Of a stretch of DNA of 37,166 nt, positions 9,253 through 18,415 are shown in pieces. Position 1 is the first letter of the stretch. Each line of letters begins with the position of its first letter. Position numbers and translations under genes: made by a program. The stretch lies in contig JAJRTR010000036.1 of the NCBI GenBank assembly GCA_024278215.1, forward strand, positions 1 to 37,166, given 5' to 3'. The notes beneath the pieces are model-generated. The model saw only the letters and a list, made by a program, of their open reading frames with translations, was not told the DNA's origin and searched no databases. The stretch is from a bacterium (lineage in GTDB: Bacteria; UBP15; UBA6099; JAJRTR01).

Positions 9253-10272
9253 TCACTGTTCCGCCGCCCTCATCGCCGCTATTTCATCGAGATATACGTT
9301 GGAAACATATTCCGTGTCGAAATCGGCGATCGGTCCGGCATGGTAAAGTATCGCTTTGGCCGGGTCGAAAAACCAGTCGCCCCGCACAACATCGCCGCCC
9401 GTCGCCTGGCCGTAGCCCCAGGGCGTGTTGGCGGAATCGCGGCCCCATGTGTTGCCGTCGATCTGCGCAGGCAGCGTTGCGCCGCGATAATCGAACGGGC
9501 CGTCAAAACACATCTCCTGGCCGACGCAGTCGCGGTGTGCCCAGAATGTCTCGTGTATCGGCGCGAGATCATATCCCACAAGCCTGTCGGAAACACCGGT
9601 CGGTTCCTCCGCCTCACCCTTGTACACGTATCTTATAGTATTTGTAACATGCGGATTGGCGCTGATGCTGTCGTTCATATTGCCGTAAATGCCGTGTCCG
9701 TATTGCTCGACAAAAACTTCCGGTCTGCCTTTTTTCATCGTAATGCCGCCACGCACTTTCAGCGCGCCGCCCTTTATGTATTTCTTGTTTGTGTAAAGAG
9801 CAATCTCACTGTGGAAAAGAGTTTCCATAAGTTCAAGATCACCGCGCGGCGAGCCGTCCTTGCGCACTACGAGCTGGAGAGCCTCCAAATCGTTCTCGTG
9901 ACAGCCGCTGGGACAGTTGATGTCGGGTGTGTAGTCGCGCGGATGATAAAGCGCGTAAAATAGAAACCAGTGCGTATCCGTTTCTTTGACATCGTAATAG
10001 ACAAAGGCGGGATGTGGATAATAGTTGAAGTTTTCCCAGTTGTTGGAGCCGATCCAGTCACCGTCGAAATCCATTGTTGTGATGAAATCTGCGGTGGTGG
10101 CAACCGCCTGGTTGATAACGGGCGCCCATATTTCCTGTATTCTTTCGGTGTCTGTCGCGGCGTTTGCCGCCGCCGCCGGATACGCAAAAACAGCCACCGT
10201 GACAAGGACAATAACTATCAGTGAAAATGACATAAACGTACAATATTTGACGGACTCACGGTTATTTGTCAT
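9253..10272 (-). CDS. Exported protein of unrecognised family
   Basis: 339 residues from the ATG at 10272, which is preceded by AGGGG at good spacing; an upstream in-frame ATG at 10347 would put 25 unlikely residues before the signal peptide. The signal peptide is FMSFSLIVIVLVTVAVFAYPAAAANA. The mature part is rich in aromatics and in H/D/E. A segment WFLFYALYHPRDY...GCHENDLEALQLVV recalls the layout of NPP1/Vps62-type folds, where an H-x-x-D-x-E metal motif follows a W-Y-F-P element. That is a distant, by-eye resemblance only. Two cysteine pairs (CPSGC, and C...C near HRDCVGQEMC) suggest disulfides. No function is assigned. It is codirectional with the exopolysaccharide kinase but separated by about 150 bases. 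Confidence 0.7.
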   Translation of the reverse strand: MTNNRESVKYCTFMSFSLIVIVLVTVAVFAYPAAAANAATDTERIQEIWAPVINQAVATTADFITTMDFDGDWIGSNNWENFNYYPHPAFVYYDVKETDTHWFLFYALYHPRDYTPDINCPSGCHENDLEALQLVVRKDGSPRGDLELMETLFHSEIALYTNKKYIKGGALKVRGGITMKKGRPEVFVEQYGHGIYGNMNDSISANPHVTNTIRYVYKGEAEEPTGVSDRLVGYDLAPIHETFWAHRDCVGQEMCFDGPFDYRGATLPAQIDGNTWGRDSANTPWGYGQATGGDVVRGDWFFDPAKAILYHAGPIADFDTEYVSNVYLDEIAAMRAAEQ

Positions 10273-10395
10273 ACTACCCCTCACATTTTTATTGTCGGCG
10301 CGCCGTTTCGCGTTGAAATCCTGACTTGAATGATTTAGTATAGACATGGATATGCCGGTCCGCCGGAACTTTTACTATTTTACAGTGGTTCTGTT

Positions 10396-10427
10396 CTTTG
10401 ATCAAAGATATTGCGACATTATATAAC
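10396..10427 (+). promoter_or_regulatory. Possible thrC promoter with overlapping palindrome
   Basis: TTGATC (10398-10403) and TATAAC (10422-10427) are 18 bases apart, about 30 bases upstream of the threonine synthase start. A perfect 12-bp palindrome CTTTGATCAAAG (10396-10407) overlaps the -35 box and could be an operator. This is inference from pattern only. Confidence 0.4.
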
Positions 10428-10456
10428 AAACAGCAGAACCGCCGAAAAGGTGCAAG

Positions 10457-11797
10457 ATGAAATTCAAAGCCTGGTTTCAATGTATCGCCGGTTGCGATGG
10501 GAAACACGACCTTGGAGAAATTATCTACAGATGTCCGAAATGCGGCGACCTGCTCGAAGTCAAGCACGACATGGAACTTCTCAAGCAACTCGACGCCGGG
10601 GAGTGGAAAAAGAAGTTCGAAGGCCGCTTCTGCCACACCGAATGGCCCTACGGCAGTGGTGTGTGGGGCAAGAAGGAAATGGTCAATCCACAGGTGGACA
10701 ACGACAATGTCGTCAGCATGTTCGAGGGCGCCAGCAACCTTTTCTGGGCCGAACGGCTCGGCAGGGAAATCGGCCTGGAAGACCTCTGGATCAAGCAATG
10801 CGGGAACGGCCACACAGGCAGCTTCAAAGACCTCGGCATGACTGTGCTCGTGTCACAGGTAAAACAGATGCGGGCCAACGGTATAAATATCCCCGCCGTC
10901 GCCTGCGCCTCGACCGGAGACACTTCGGCCGCCCTCGCCGCCTACTGTGCCGCCGCCGGCATACAGGCTATCGTCCTGCTGCCCAAGGACAAAGTGTCCA
11001 ATGCTCAACTCATCCAGCCTATCGCAAACGGCGCTCTCACTCTCGCGCTCGAAACCGACTTCGACGGCTGCATGAAAATCGTCAAGGAACTCACGGAAAA
11101 AGAAAATATATATCTCGCCAACTCGATGAATTCTCTAAGAATCGAAGGCCAGAAAACTGTAAGTATCGAACTGACACAGCAACTCGAATGGGAAGTCCCC
11201 GATTTCGTCATTATTCCCGGCGGCAATCTGGGCAACGTGTCCGCACTCGGCAAGGGCTTCCTTGAAATTCAGGAAATGGGCCTCATCGACAAACTGCCAC
11301 GCATCGTCTGCGCACAGGCCGAGCGCGCGAATCCTCTCTACCAGAGCTACCTCAAGGGATTCGAAGAATTCACGCCGATGACTGCTCAAAAAACTCTCGC
11401 AAGCGCCATTCAGATCGGAAACCCCGTCAGCATAAACAAGGCCATTCGCACACTTAAAATATTCAACGGCATCGTCGAGCAGGCAACCGAAAGCGAACTC
11501 GCGAACGCCGCCGCCCGCGCCGACCGCACCGGCCTCTTCTGCTGTCCCCACACAGGTGTCGCGCTCGCGGTACTCTTCAAACTGATAGATCGTAAGCAGA
11601 TCGATTCAAAATCGCGTGTCGTTGTTATATCCACGGCCCACGGCCTTAAATTCACCGAGTTTAAAATCAACTATCACGAATCGAAACTGGATAATGTCGA
11701 CTCGAAGTATGCAAACCTTCCCATCACACTACCACCGGATTTTCATAAGGTACGAGACGCCGTCTACCGTGCTATCGAAACCAGAGAAAACAATTAG
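10457..11797 (+). CDS. thrC: Threonine synthase
   Basis: 446 residues. It converts O-phospho-homoserine to threonine with pyridoxal phosphate, the last step of threonine synthesis in the cytosol. An N-terminal zinc-ribbon (C9, C13, C26, C29) is found in a subgroup of threonine synthases. The PLP-binding lysine is K124 in the motif GSFKDLGM. The segments [15 protein letters not shown] and [12 protein letters not shown] are the phosphate- and cofactor-binding loops of fold-type II enzymes. ATG start with AAAGGTG upstream. No homoserine pathway genes adjoin it, so it is probably a single-gene transcript. Cysteate synthase or a threonine dehydratase-like role is less likely, given the full-length match. 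Confidence 0.93.
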   Translation: MKFKAWFQCIAGCDGKHDLGEIIYRCPKCGDLLEVKHDMELLKQLDAGEWKKKFEGRFCHTEWPYGSGVWGKKEMVNPQVDNDNVVSMFEGASNLFWAERLGREIGLEDLWIKQCGNGHTGSFKDLGMTVLVSQVKQMRANGINIPAVACASTGDTSAALAAYCAAAGIQAIVLLPKDKVSNAQLIQPIANGALTLALETDFDGCMKIVKELTEKENIYLANSMNSLRIEGQKTVSIELTQQLEWEVPDFVIIPGGNLGNVSALGKGFLEIQEMGLIDKLPRIVCAQAERANPLYQSYLKGFEEFTPMTAQKTLASAIQIGNPVSINKAIRTLKIFNGIVEQATESELANAAARADRTGLFCCPHTGVALAVLFKLIDRKQIDSKSRVVVISTAHGLKFTEFKINYHESKLDNVDSKYANLPITLPPDFHKVRDAVYRAIETRENN

Positions 11798-11827
11798 GTT
11801 GTGGCTGTACGAAGACCTGGTTTTTCA

Positions 11828-11841
11828 TGCACAGCTGTGCA
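11828..11841. promoter_or_regulatory. Perfect 14-bp palindrome upstream of the TRAP genes
   Basis: TGCACAGCTGTGCA is fully self-complementary. It lies in the 243-base gap between thrC and dctQ, about 125 bases before the putative dctQ promoter. It could be a regulator site or part of a hairpin; nothing identifies the regulator. Confidence 0.3.
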
Positions 11842-11965
11842 GAGCATTTCTTCCCGGAGCGAAGTCGAATGGTAAATGCCGTAGATGTCCTCCAACTTAG
11901 CACGGGAAGCATCTTCTGATTAGTCTTGTGTCCCGCCTTCATACTCTGAAATTCAGACAAAAAAA

Positions 11966-11993
11966 TTCAAAAGCGCACAAGTTTGGATATAAT
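11966..11993 (+). promoter_or_regulatory. Putative promoter of the TRAP operon
   Basis: A perfect TATAAT (11988-11993) is preceded at 16 bases by a weak TTCAAA. Downstream, a CCCGG-AAAAG-CCGGG hairpin ends directly at the GGGGAGG ribosome-binding site of dctQ and could mask it. Confidence 0.45.
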
Positions 11994-12040
11994 ATGCGCT
12001 TATAACGGCATGCCCGGAAAAGCCGGGGGAGGTTCCGAGG

Positions 12041-12544
12041 TTGTTTCATAGACTTATCAGGTTCACAGACAAAGCAATTCACTATTTTGAAGTGAGCTTC
12101 CTGACGATTGCGCTTACGGCAATGACAGGCTCATTGTTTTTGCAGGTGATATGCGGATTTTTCGAGAAGTCTGTCCCCTGGGCCGGCGAAGTGGCGAGAT
12201 ACCTCATGATCTGGGTAACATGTGTTGGAGCGAGCGCGGCGACAAGGAACCGCGGGCATATCGCTATAGAAGCGCTGGTCAATAAACTTCGAGGGAAACC
12301 ACGCCGCGCCGTCGAAATATTTGTTGTTGCATTATGTGTTGTCGTGTGCGCGGTTTCATTCGTTTTCGGCGCTCAATATGCGCTCGACGCCCGCGAGATC
12401 GGTCGCACGACACTTGTTCTGAAACTTCCGCTCTGGATGATTTTCTCCGCACTTCCCATATCGGCCGCATTTATCGGACTGCGTTTTGTGCTGACTCTTG
12501 TTCTTCCGCCTGAAGATCCTGCGAAAGAAAGCAGGGCAGACTGA
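12041..12544 (+). CDS. dctQ: TRAP transporter small permease (DctQ family)
   Basis: 167 residues with four hydrophobic segments, as in DctQ. The segment W-A-G-E-V-A-R-Y-L-M-I-W (residues about 47-58) is the family signature. Together with DctM it forms the sodium- or proton-driven membrane part of a tripartite ATP-independent periplasmic transporter, typically for C4-dicarboxylates, sialic acid, keto acids or other organic acids. The start is TTG at 12041, supported by GGGGAGG eight bases upstream; no ATG gives a comparable reading. It overlaps the next gene by one base (TGATG), so the two are translationally coupled. No DctP binding protein is in the window, so the substrate is unknown. Confidence 0.88.
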   Translation: MFHRLIRFTDKAIHYFEVSFLTIALTAMTGSLFLQVICGFFEKSVPWAGEVARYLMIWVTCVGASAATRNRGHIAIEALVNKLRGKPRRAVEIFVVALCVVVCAVSFVFGAQYALDAREIGRTTLVLKLPLWMIFSALPISAAFIGLRFVLTLVLPPEDPAKESRAD

Positions 12545-13818
12545 TGATTTCCGCGTCCATTATCGCAGTTTTTATCATATTGCTGCTGCTCGGCGTACCC
12601 CTCTTTATCGTCATCGGGTCTGTGACTGCGCTGTGCATGGTGTTAGTGGGCGACTATCCGCTGATGATAATGTTCCAGCAGATGTTCTCGATGACCGACA
12701 GCACGGCGCTGCTTGCGATTCCGCTGTTTATCGTCGCTTCCACATTTATGACGCGCGGCAAAAGCGCGGGCCGGCTCGTCGAGTTCGTGCGTGCGCTTGT
12801 CGGCTGGCTGCCCGGCGGCATGGCGCTGTCGACAATCTTCGGGTGCCTCATCTTCGCGGCGCTGGCGGGCCTTTCGCCCGCCGCGATAATCGCCGTCGGC
12901 TCGATGATGCTGCCCGGTTTGACAAAAGCCGGCTATTCCGAGCGTTTCTCTCTCGGGCTCGTCACATCTTCGGGCTCGATCGGTATTCTCGTGCCGCCGA
13001 GTATAGTCGTCCTTATTTTCGGCATTGTCGGCGAACTCAACATCGAAGCTCTTTTTATCGCGGGTGTTGTTCCGATAATAATAATCGTGACGCTTTTCAT
13101 GGCATATTCACTCGCCGTCGGCAAGGCAGTCGAGCGCGAACATTTTGATCTCGGCAGGGTATTCAGCAGCATAAAAAACGGATTCTGGGCGATCCTGCTG
13201 CCTGTTATTGTGGGCTGGGGAATATTTTCAGGTGTTATGACAGTCGTGCAGGCGGGCGCCATCGCTGCAGTTTACGCTTTCGTTGTCGAATTCGCTTTCT
13301 ACAGGTCCGTGCGTCTCAAAGACATCCCCGAACTCATGCGCGAAGCCGGCTCGATGATCGGTATGTTGCTTATTATTATCTCCGTCACTTACGGTTTCAA
13401 CTGGTTTCTTACCGTCCAGGGAATACCGATGACGCTCACTGACTGGCTGCTCGAACACTTCAAATCTCCGATACTGTTCCTGCTGTCGGTCAACATTCTG
13501 TTGCTGTTTCTAGGATGTCTGATGGATATTCTTTCGGCGGTTTTCATCACAGTTCCGCTGCTGCTGCCTGCCGCCGTCGCCATGGGAGTCAATCCGATAC
13601 ACTTCGGCATAATATTTATAATCAACTTCGAGATCGGCTACCTGACACCACCTGTTGGGATCAATCTTTTCACTTCCGGCGCAGTCTTCAAAAAACCGGT
13701 CGAGACAGTCGCGCGCTCCGTGCTGCCCTTCCTGCTGCTCCTGCTCTGCACTCTCGCGCTCGTTACATACGTCCCCTCCGTCACCCTGTGGCTCGTCCGC
13801 CTTTCGGGGAATATGTGA
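12544..13818 (+). CDS. dctM: TRAP transporter large permease (DctM family)
   Basis: 424 residues, highly hydrophobic with about twelve membrane segments, the usual DctM length. Recognisable are the N-terminal LLLLGVPLFIVIGS, the SPAAIIAVGSMMLPGL region, the SSGSIGILVPPS motif that lines the transport path, and the late TPPVGINLFTSGAV motif. It is the channel-forming subunit partnering the upstream DctQ and is coupled to it by overlapping stop and start codons. No gene for the solute-binding protein follows; the next gene starts 160 bases later with its own promoter-like sequence. Confidence 0.93.
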   Translation: MISASIIAVFIILLLLGVPLFIVIGSVTALCMVLVGDYPLMIMFQQMFSMTDSTALLAIPLFIVASTFMTRGKSAGRLVEFVRALVGWLPGGMALSTIFGCLIFAALAGLSPAAIIAVGSMMLPGLTKAGYSERFSLGLVTSSGSIGILVPPSIVVLIFGIVGELNIEALFIAGVVPIIIIVTLFMAYSLAVGKAVEREHFDLGRVFSSIKNGFWAILLPVIVGWGIFSGVMTVVQAGAIAAVYAFVVEFAFYRSVRLKDIPELMREAGSMIGMLLIIISVTYGFNWFLTVQGIPMTLTDWLLEHFKSPILFLLSVNILLLFLGCLMDILSAVFITVPLLLPAAVAMGVNPIHFGIIFIINFEIGYLTPPVGINLFTSGAVFKKPVETVARSVLPFLLLLLCTLALVTYVPSVTLWLVRLSGNM

Positions 13819-13907
13819 TATTCCGGAAAATAATTGCCCGGACAATACAGATAAGTTTTTATCCCGTATTCATTTCGGTATTCCATTTGAAAACGACCGG
13901 CGGCATC

Positions 13908-13936
13908 TTGTTATCATCGCCCAGCACTGGTAAAAT
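13908..13936 (+). promoter_or_regulatory. Putative promoter for the DUF2505-like gene
   Basis: TTGTTA (13908-13913) and TAAAAT (13931-13936) with a 17-base spacer, about 40 bases upstream of the ATG at 13978, which has GGAGGG before it. Confidence 0.5.
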
Positions 13937-13977
13937 ACGTCAAAACATAATTCAAATATCCTGCCGATGGAGGGCTC

Positions 13978-14517
13978 ATGCAACGCTACAAGATCACTCA
14001 CTATTATGATTACGGACTTGATACTGTATGCGATATATTGATGGACAGCAAAACGCCGCTCTATGAACTGGTGGACCTGCCCAATGTTTCCGCAACAAAA
14101 CCTATCAGCGAAAAAGATACGGGCGATAAGAAATACATAAAAAACGAGTGGTGCGTTCATGGACAGATACCCAAAATCGCTCAAAAGCTTATCAAGCCCG
14201 AGATGCTCACCTTCATCGAGGACTCGGTCTGGGACCGGAAGAAAAAAACATATACCGCGAAGATTATCCCCCATTTTTTCAAGAAACAGCTCAACGCCCG
14301 CCACAAGGTCGTGTTCTCCGACAACGGCGACGGTCGCACGAAACGAGACCTCGTGGGCTTCATCGAAGTAAAATTACCGATCATCGGCAGAGTGTTCGAG
14401 CTCGCCGTGATCCAGCATCTTAAGGATAATGCCGAAGCCGACTTCAAGATAAGCAAAGAGGCACTCACCCAATACATCGAGAAATACGGCGATCCACATG
14501 CGGACAAGGCGGATTGA
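13978..14517 (+). CDS. DUF2505-like / START-fold protein
   Basis: 179 residues, no signal peptide, no membrane segment. The beginning (RYKITHYYDYGLDTVCDILMD) and the later K-x-x-x-I-x-F-x-E-V-K-L-P-I-I-G-R-x-x-E pattern (here DLVGFIEVKLPIIGRVFE) are typical of DUF2505, a member of the SRPBCC/START-like helix-grip superfamily that binds hydrophobic ligands. No enzymatic residues can be named. The start is supported by GGAGGG six bases upstream. It stands alone on the plus strand between the TRAP genes and a phosphoesterase gene. A lipid-handling role would fit with the SCP2 proteins further along, but that is speculation. Confidence 0.7.
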   Translation: MQRYKITHYYDYGLDTVCDILMDSKTPLYELVDLPNVSATKPISEKDTGDKKYIKNEWCVHGQIPKIAQKLIKPEMLTFIEDSVWDRKKKTYTAKIIPHFFKKQLNARHKVVFSDNGDGRTKRDLVGFIEVKLPIIGRVFELAVIQHLKDNAEADFKISKEALTQYIEKYGDPHADKAD

Positions 14518-14660
14518 ACAACCCCGGAGTAAACTCCGCATTGCCCGATGTCGTCAGCTCTTTGGCTCTCAGGTGAAACTATTTCTTTTCAGGTGTTGTG
14601 ATTTCTAAAAGCAGACTCATAGAATAATGTGTCGGAAAAACAAGTGGAGGAACCTGTTGA

Positions 14661-15884
14661 ATGAGACATTACAGACTTAGCGCGATATTGCTGATTTTAT
14701 TATTGTTGTCTTCCGGATTTGCGGTCGGCGCGACGCAGGAAATCAAAGAGATAAAAGCGCCCACTTTTTCGCAACCGTTTTTTGTAAAGAGCGGTGGCGA
14801 TGTGGAGATCAATATTGATGTTGCCGAAAAGGGACTTTTAAAAGAGATAACGCTTTCCAACTCGAACACCCACCGGCAGGCAGCGCCGATCATAGTGGAT
14901 CTGCCTCTTTCGGAAGGTGCGAATAAAAACACTTTTTCCGTTCCGTCCGACATCGAGCCCGGGCTCTACGACATGTGTGTTTCCATACAGACCACAACAG
15001 CGATACAGGACTGCCAGAGGCATTCCGTTGCAGTTGTCGATTCGTTCGATCCGCCGTTCAAGTTCGTTCAGATCACGGACTATCATGTCGGCGACCCGCG
15101 CGCTGAAAAACAGTTTCCGGGAGTCGATATACAGAAAGTCCGGCGCGCCGCTTTAGAAAAAGCAAACGAGCTTAAACCGGATTTTGTCATCATGACCGGC
15201 GACATCACCGCCTACCCGAGGACTTATGATGTCGATTATCCGGCCGCCGTCGACGAGATTCTGGACAACATCAAAGAGCCGGTACTGATAATCCCCGGGA
15301 ACCACGATCGTTACACATACATGGCTGACGATTACGATGGAATAATAGAAGGAGATGACTACTGGGCGAGATACTTCGGGGCGAAACATCGAGTGCTGGA
15401 CTATGGGCGGGTCAGGTTCGTCATGTTCAACAGCTATGACTGGGACCAGGTGACGCGAAACAGGAACAGGCCGTGGCACCTCAACAGGCCGTCGTCTCAC
15501 ACATACCAGGGCACGCTGTCGAAAAGCGAATACGCATGGGTGAAAAAAGCGCTGAAAACCGGCGACGGCAGAATGCCGGTGCTTGTCGCGCATCACGACC
15601 CGCGCTCGTTCGAGGTGATGCCGCAACAGTGGTGCAAAGATTGTATTTCCCGGACAAAATTCCTATCTTTAATCAGGAAAGCGAAGGTCCCGTATTATTT
15701 ATTCGGACACATACACAGAAACGAAGAATACACCGTTGGAAAAACCCACTATATAGCGACAACATCCTCCGGGAGCGATGTCGATGCGGAAGATTTGTGG
15801 TGCATAAGGGAGTTCACCGTCGGCAAAGACCTTAAGATCGAATCGCGCTTAATCAAACTATTCGACAGCCCGCCCATGAAATGA
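14661..15884 (+). CDS. Exported calcineurin-type metallophosphoesterase
   Basis: 407 residues with a signal peptide (LSAILLILLLLSSGFAVG). An N-terminal beta-rich domain of about 110 residues precedes the catalytic domain. All five metal-site motifs of the family are present: ITDYHVGD (D-x-H), MTGDITAY (G-D), PGNHDR (G-N-H-D), LVAHHDPR (H) and FGHIHR (G-H-x-H). The domain resembles the CpdA/Icc and purple-acid-phosphatase-like group of phosphodiesterases; the substrate could be cyclic nucleotides, phospholipid head groups or another phosphoester. Four cysteines, two of them in WCKDCIS, fit an oxidising periplasm. GGAGG precedes the ATG at 10 bases. Confidence 0.88.
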   Translation: MRHYRLSAILLILLLLSSGFAVGATQEIKEIKAPTFSQPFFVKSGGDVEINIDVAEKGLLKEITLSNSNTHRQAAPIIVDLPLSEGANKNTFSVPSDIEPGLYDMCVSIQTTTAIQDCQRHSVAVVDSFDPPFKFVQITDYHVGDPRAEKQFPGVDIQKVRRAALEKANELKPDFVIMTGDITAYPRTYDVDYPAAVDEILDNIKEPVLIIPGNHDRYTYMADDYDGIIEGDDYWARYFGAKHRVLDYGRVRFVMFNSYDWDQVTRNRNRPWHLNRPSSHTYQGTLSKSEYAWVKKALKTGDGRMPVLVAHHDPRSFEVMPQQWCKDCISRTKFLSLIRKAKVPYYLFGHIHRNEEYTVGKTHYIATTSSGSDVDAEDLWCIREFTVGKDLKIESRLIKLFDSPPMK

Positions 15885-15953
15885 ATGAATCGAAACACGA
15901 GGGAGTCACAGAGTTGTCCTGTGGACACGCGGAGAACACAAAAGGTATAATTC

Positions 15954-16421
15954 GTGAAGATGGAAAACCGCCTGTCCCAGATAATAAAATCATTGCCGCC
16001 ATGGTCAAAACCGGTAGCGGTCCCGGTCTGTGTTCTTATCATTATCATTCTTATAGTCTGGATGCGAAGACCCACGCCTGAACCCGGCGAGATCGTGAAA
16101 CAATATGTAAATGATATATCGGCCGGCAGATGCTCCGCCGCTTATGATCTGGTGTCCGATTACGCGCGGACATATTTCCTTGAATACGGCACATATAAAG
16201 ATTTCAAAAAGAATGTGTGCGACAGGTCTATCAACAAATATGAGGTGCTGCGCGTTTATCGGATTGACGATACGGTGGAAGGTGTCAATGAAGCGGTTGT
16301 TTATATCAGGTTGAGGTACCGCGCTTCATGGATGACAACGGAACAGGACAGGCCGATGAAGTTTAATCTCAGCCGCAAAGGTAAACGCTGGAGCCTTGAC
16401 GGCCCGTTTCTCGAATTATAA
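15954..16421 (+). CDS. Membrane-anchored small protein, NTF2-like/DUF4878-type
   Basis: 155 residues if started at GTG 15954 (AAGGT seven bases upstream); an ATG two codons later at 15960 is the alternative. One N-terminal membrane segment (AVPVCVLIIIILIVW) is followed by a domain of about 110 residues. That domain begins EPGEIVKQYVNDISAGRCSAAYDLVSDYART, the pattern of NTF2-like accessory domains such as DUF4878. Such domains usually sit outside the membrane and are thought to bind ligands or partners. Two cysteines could pair. It ends 22 bases before pyruvate kinase and may be cotranscribed with it. No function is assigned. Confidence 0.65.
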   Translation: MKMENRLSQIIKSLPPWSKPVAVPVCVLIIIILIVWMRRPTPEPGEIVKQYVNDISAGRCSAAYDLVSDYARTYFLEYGTYKDFKKNVCDRSINKYEVLRVYRIDDTVEGVNEAVVYIRLRYRASWMTTEQDRPMKFNLSRKGKRWSLDGPFLEL

Positions 16422-16443
16422 AGACTGTACTAATGGAGAAAAC

Positions 16444-17871
16444 ATGAAGAGAACGACAATAATCGCGACACTCGGTCCGGCATCGGCGAACAGGAAGATT
16501 ATCGAACAACTCGCGCGTGCGGGAACAAATGTTTTCAGGTTAAACTTTTCTCACGGCGCATACAGGGACCATGCCGCGAGCATCAGGATGATCCGGACAG
16601 TATCGAAAGCGCTCGGAACGCATATAGCGATTCTCCAGGACTTGCAGGGGCCGAAGATACGTGTCGGCACGATGCCGGAAAAAGGTATCCTGCTGAAGAA
16701 TAAGCAGGGGATAAGAATTGTCACAAAAGATGTCGTGGGCAGCAGCGATACGATTCCGACACAGTATAAGCACCTTCCGAAGGATGTGAAAAAGGGAGAC
16801 AGGATACTGCTCAATGACGGCTATCTGGAACTGAAAGCGCTTGGAACAGGCCGTGGATATGTGGATTGCAAAGTGGTCAGGGGCGGTATGCTGACATCAC
16901 ACAAGGGTATAAATCTTCCCGGTGTGAACGTGAGCGCGCCGTCGTTGACAAAAAAGGACATCGCCGACCTGGAGTTCGGAATAGGTCAGGGTGTGGATTA
17001 TGTAGCTATGTCGTTCGTGCGAGATGAAAAAGATATAAAAAAATTACGAAGGAACGTGCTACGGCTGGGTGCGGATGTGCCGCTGATTGCAAAGATCGAA
17101 AGGCCCGAGGCAATCGAAAAACTCGAACAGATTATTGATGAAGCAGACGGCGTGATGGTGGCAAGAGGCGACCTCGGGGTCGAGATGCCGCCTGAGAAAG
17201 TGCCGCAATTGCAGAAGCGTATCATCGAGCAGGCGAATATGCGCGGCAAAATGGTGATAACGGCGACGCAGATGCTCGAGTCGATGATCACAAACGCGCG
17301 CCCGACACGCGCCGAGGCGTCGGATGTCGCCAATGCCGTCTACGACATGACCGGAGCGATCATGCTTTCCGGTGAAACCGCTGTCGGCAACTATCCGGTC
17401 GAGACAGTGAAGTTTGCAGCGAAAATAGTCGAAGCTGCCGAAGAAGGCCTTATCGACCAGCCGGTGATGGAGCCTTCTGAATTCCTTCTGACAGCTGCCG
17501 GTTTCAGCGGCGCCGTCGCCTACGCCGCTGTGCGCACAGCGAAAGAACTCGGCGCAAGGGCGATCCTGACTTTCACACAGTCCGGCACCACGGCGCGCCT
17601 GGTCTCAAAATACCGGCCTTCATGCAATATCATCGGCGCGACGATGAGCGAAGATGTCGCAAGAAAGATGAGTATGTACTGGGGTGTCGACCCCATTCTT
17701 TTCAATAAAATTACAAGTACGGATTCTCTTGTCAGGGATGTGGATAAAATACTGCTTGGAAGCCACTTCATTAAAAAGGGCGATATTATTGTAATTACAT
17801 CCGGTGTGCCTGTCGGCAGAAAGGGCACGACAAACCTGATAAAGATTCATCGCATCGGCGATGTTGATTAG
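16444..17871 (+). CDS. pyk: Pyruvate kinase
   Basis: 475 residues. It catalyses phosphoenolpyruvate plus ADP to pyruvate plus ATP, the last step of glycolysis. All signature blocks are present: TIIATLGPAS, FRLNFSHG, ILQDLQGPKIRVG, LIAKIERPEA with the catalytic lysine K217, VARGDLGVEMP (metal binding) and MLSGETAVGNYP. A C-terminal domain of the usual size follows. I start at ATG 16444 because GGAG lies at a good distance and the family N-terminus begins MKRTTIIATLGP; an in-frame ATG at 16396 lies inside the preceding gene and adds 16 foreign residues. There is no C-terminal phosphohistidine-like extension. Confidence 0.96.
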   Translation: MKRTTIIATLGPASANRKIIEQLARAGTNVFRLNFSHGAYRDHAASIRMIRTVSKALGTHIAILQDLQGPKIRVGTMPEKGILLKNKQGIRIVTKDVVGSSDTIPTQYKHLPKDVKKGDRILLNDGYLELKALGTGRGYVDCKVVRGGMLTSHKGINLPGVNVSAPSLTKKDIADLEFGIGQGVDYVAMSFVRDEKDIKKLRRNVLRLGADVPLIAKIERPEAIEKLEQIIDEADGVMVARGDLGVEMPPEKVPQLQKRIIEQANMRGKMVITATQMLESMITNARPTRAEASDVANAVYDMTGAIMLSGETAVGNYPVETVKFAAKIVEAAEEGLIDQPVMEPSEFLLTAAGFSGAVAYAAVRTAKELGARAILTFTQSGTTARLVSKYRPSCNIIGATMSEDVARKMSMYWGVDPILFNKITSTDSLVRDVDKILLGSHFIKKGDIIVITSGVPVGRKGTTNLIKIHRIGDVD

Positions 17872-18008
17872 GCCCAATACCGGTCACTTAAGATCACAAG
17901 GCGCGGCAAGTGATTGTCGCGAAAAATCCGGCGCCGCCGCAACAGAGAGGCATTCGGAGTTCGGAGCGGGGACACCGTACCCCAATACAGATAACTGGAG
18001 CTATTTAT

Positions 18009-18323
18009 ATGAGTAAAAAAGACGTGGAATATGACGAACCGGAAACGATAATTTCCGACGAGGTTAAACTTGGTGAATATGCAAACTTCGTAAAGATACA
18101 ACATTCAGGCATCGATTTCCGGTTCGACTTCGCGAAGGTGCTGCCCGAAGAAAACGCGGTATATATAAACACACGGATGTTCATGAGCCCTGTTCATGCA
18201 AAATTGTTCTACAAAGCGCTGGAGGAGAATATACAAAAATACGAAAAGAATTTTGGCCCGATAAATATTGGAGGCACACATGGGATACCTATTCCGGGAG
18301 TTCCATCCCGGGAAAAGCACTGA
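18009..18323 (+). CDS. DUF3467 family protein
   Basis: 104 residues, soluble. The core VKLGEYANFVKIQHSGIDFRFDF...FMSPVHAKLFYKALEENIQKYEK is the DUF3467 pattern. This is a small, widely conserved family of unknown function; many members share the YANxxxVxxSxxDFxxDF start and the M-x-P-x-x-A-K/R-x-x-x-x-x-L end. The start at ATG 18009 is preferred over an in-frame ATG at 17910 because GGAG lies eight bases upstream and the longer form adds a basic, unconserved leader. It lies about 137 bases after pyruvate kinase and 92 bases before a tiny zinc-ribbon gene, all on the same strand. Confidence 0.8.
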   Translation: MSKKDVEYDEPETIISDEVKLGEYANFVKIQHSGIDFRFDFAKVLPEENAVYINTRMFMSPVHAKLFYKALEENIQKYEKNFGPINIGGTHGIPIPGVPSREKH

Positions 18324-18415
18324 ACAGGGATTCTGTTTCCGGGGCTGGTCGCTCCAGGCAATATTTGGTTGATGTAATCAATAAATGCCGGTAAAATTAT
18401 CTTTGTCGGGACGTG

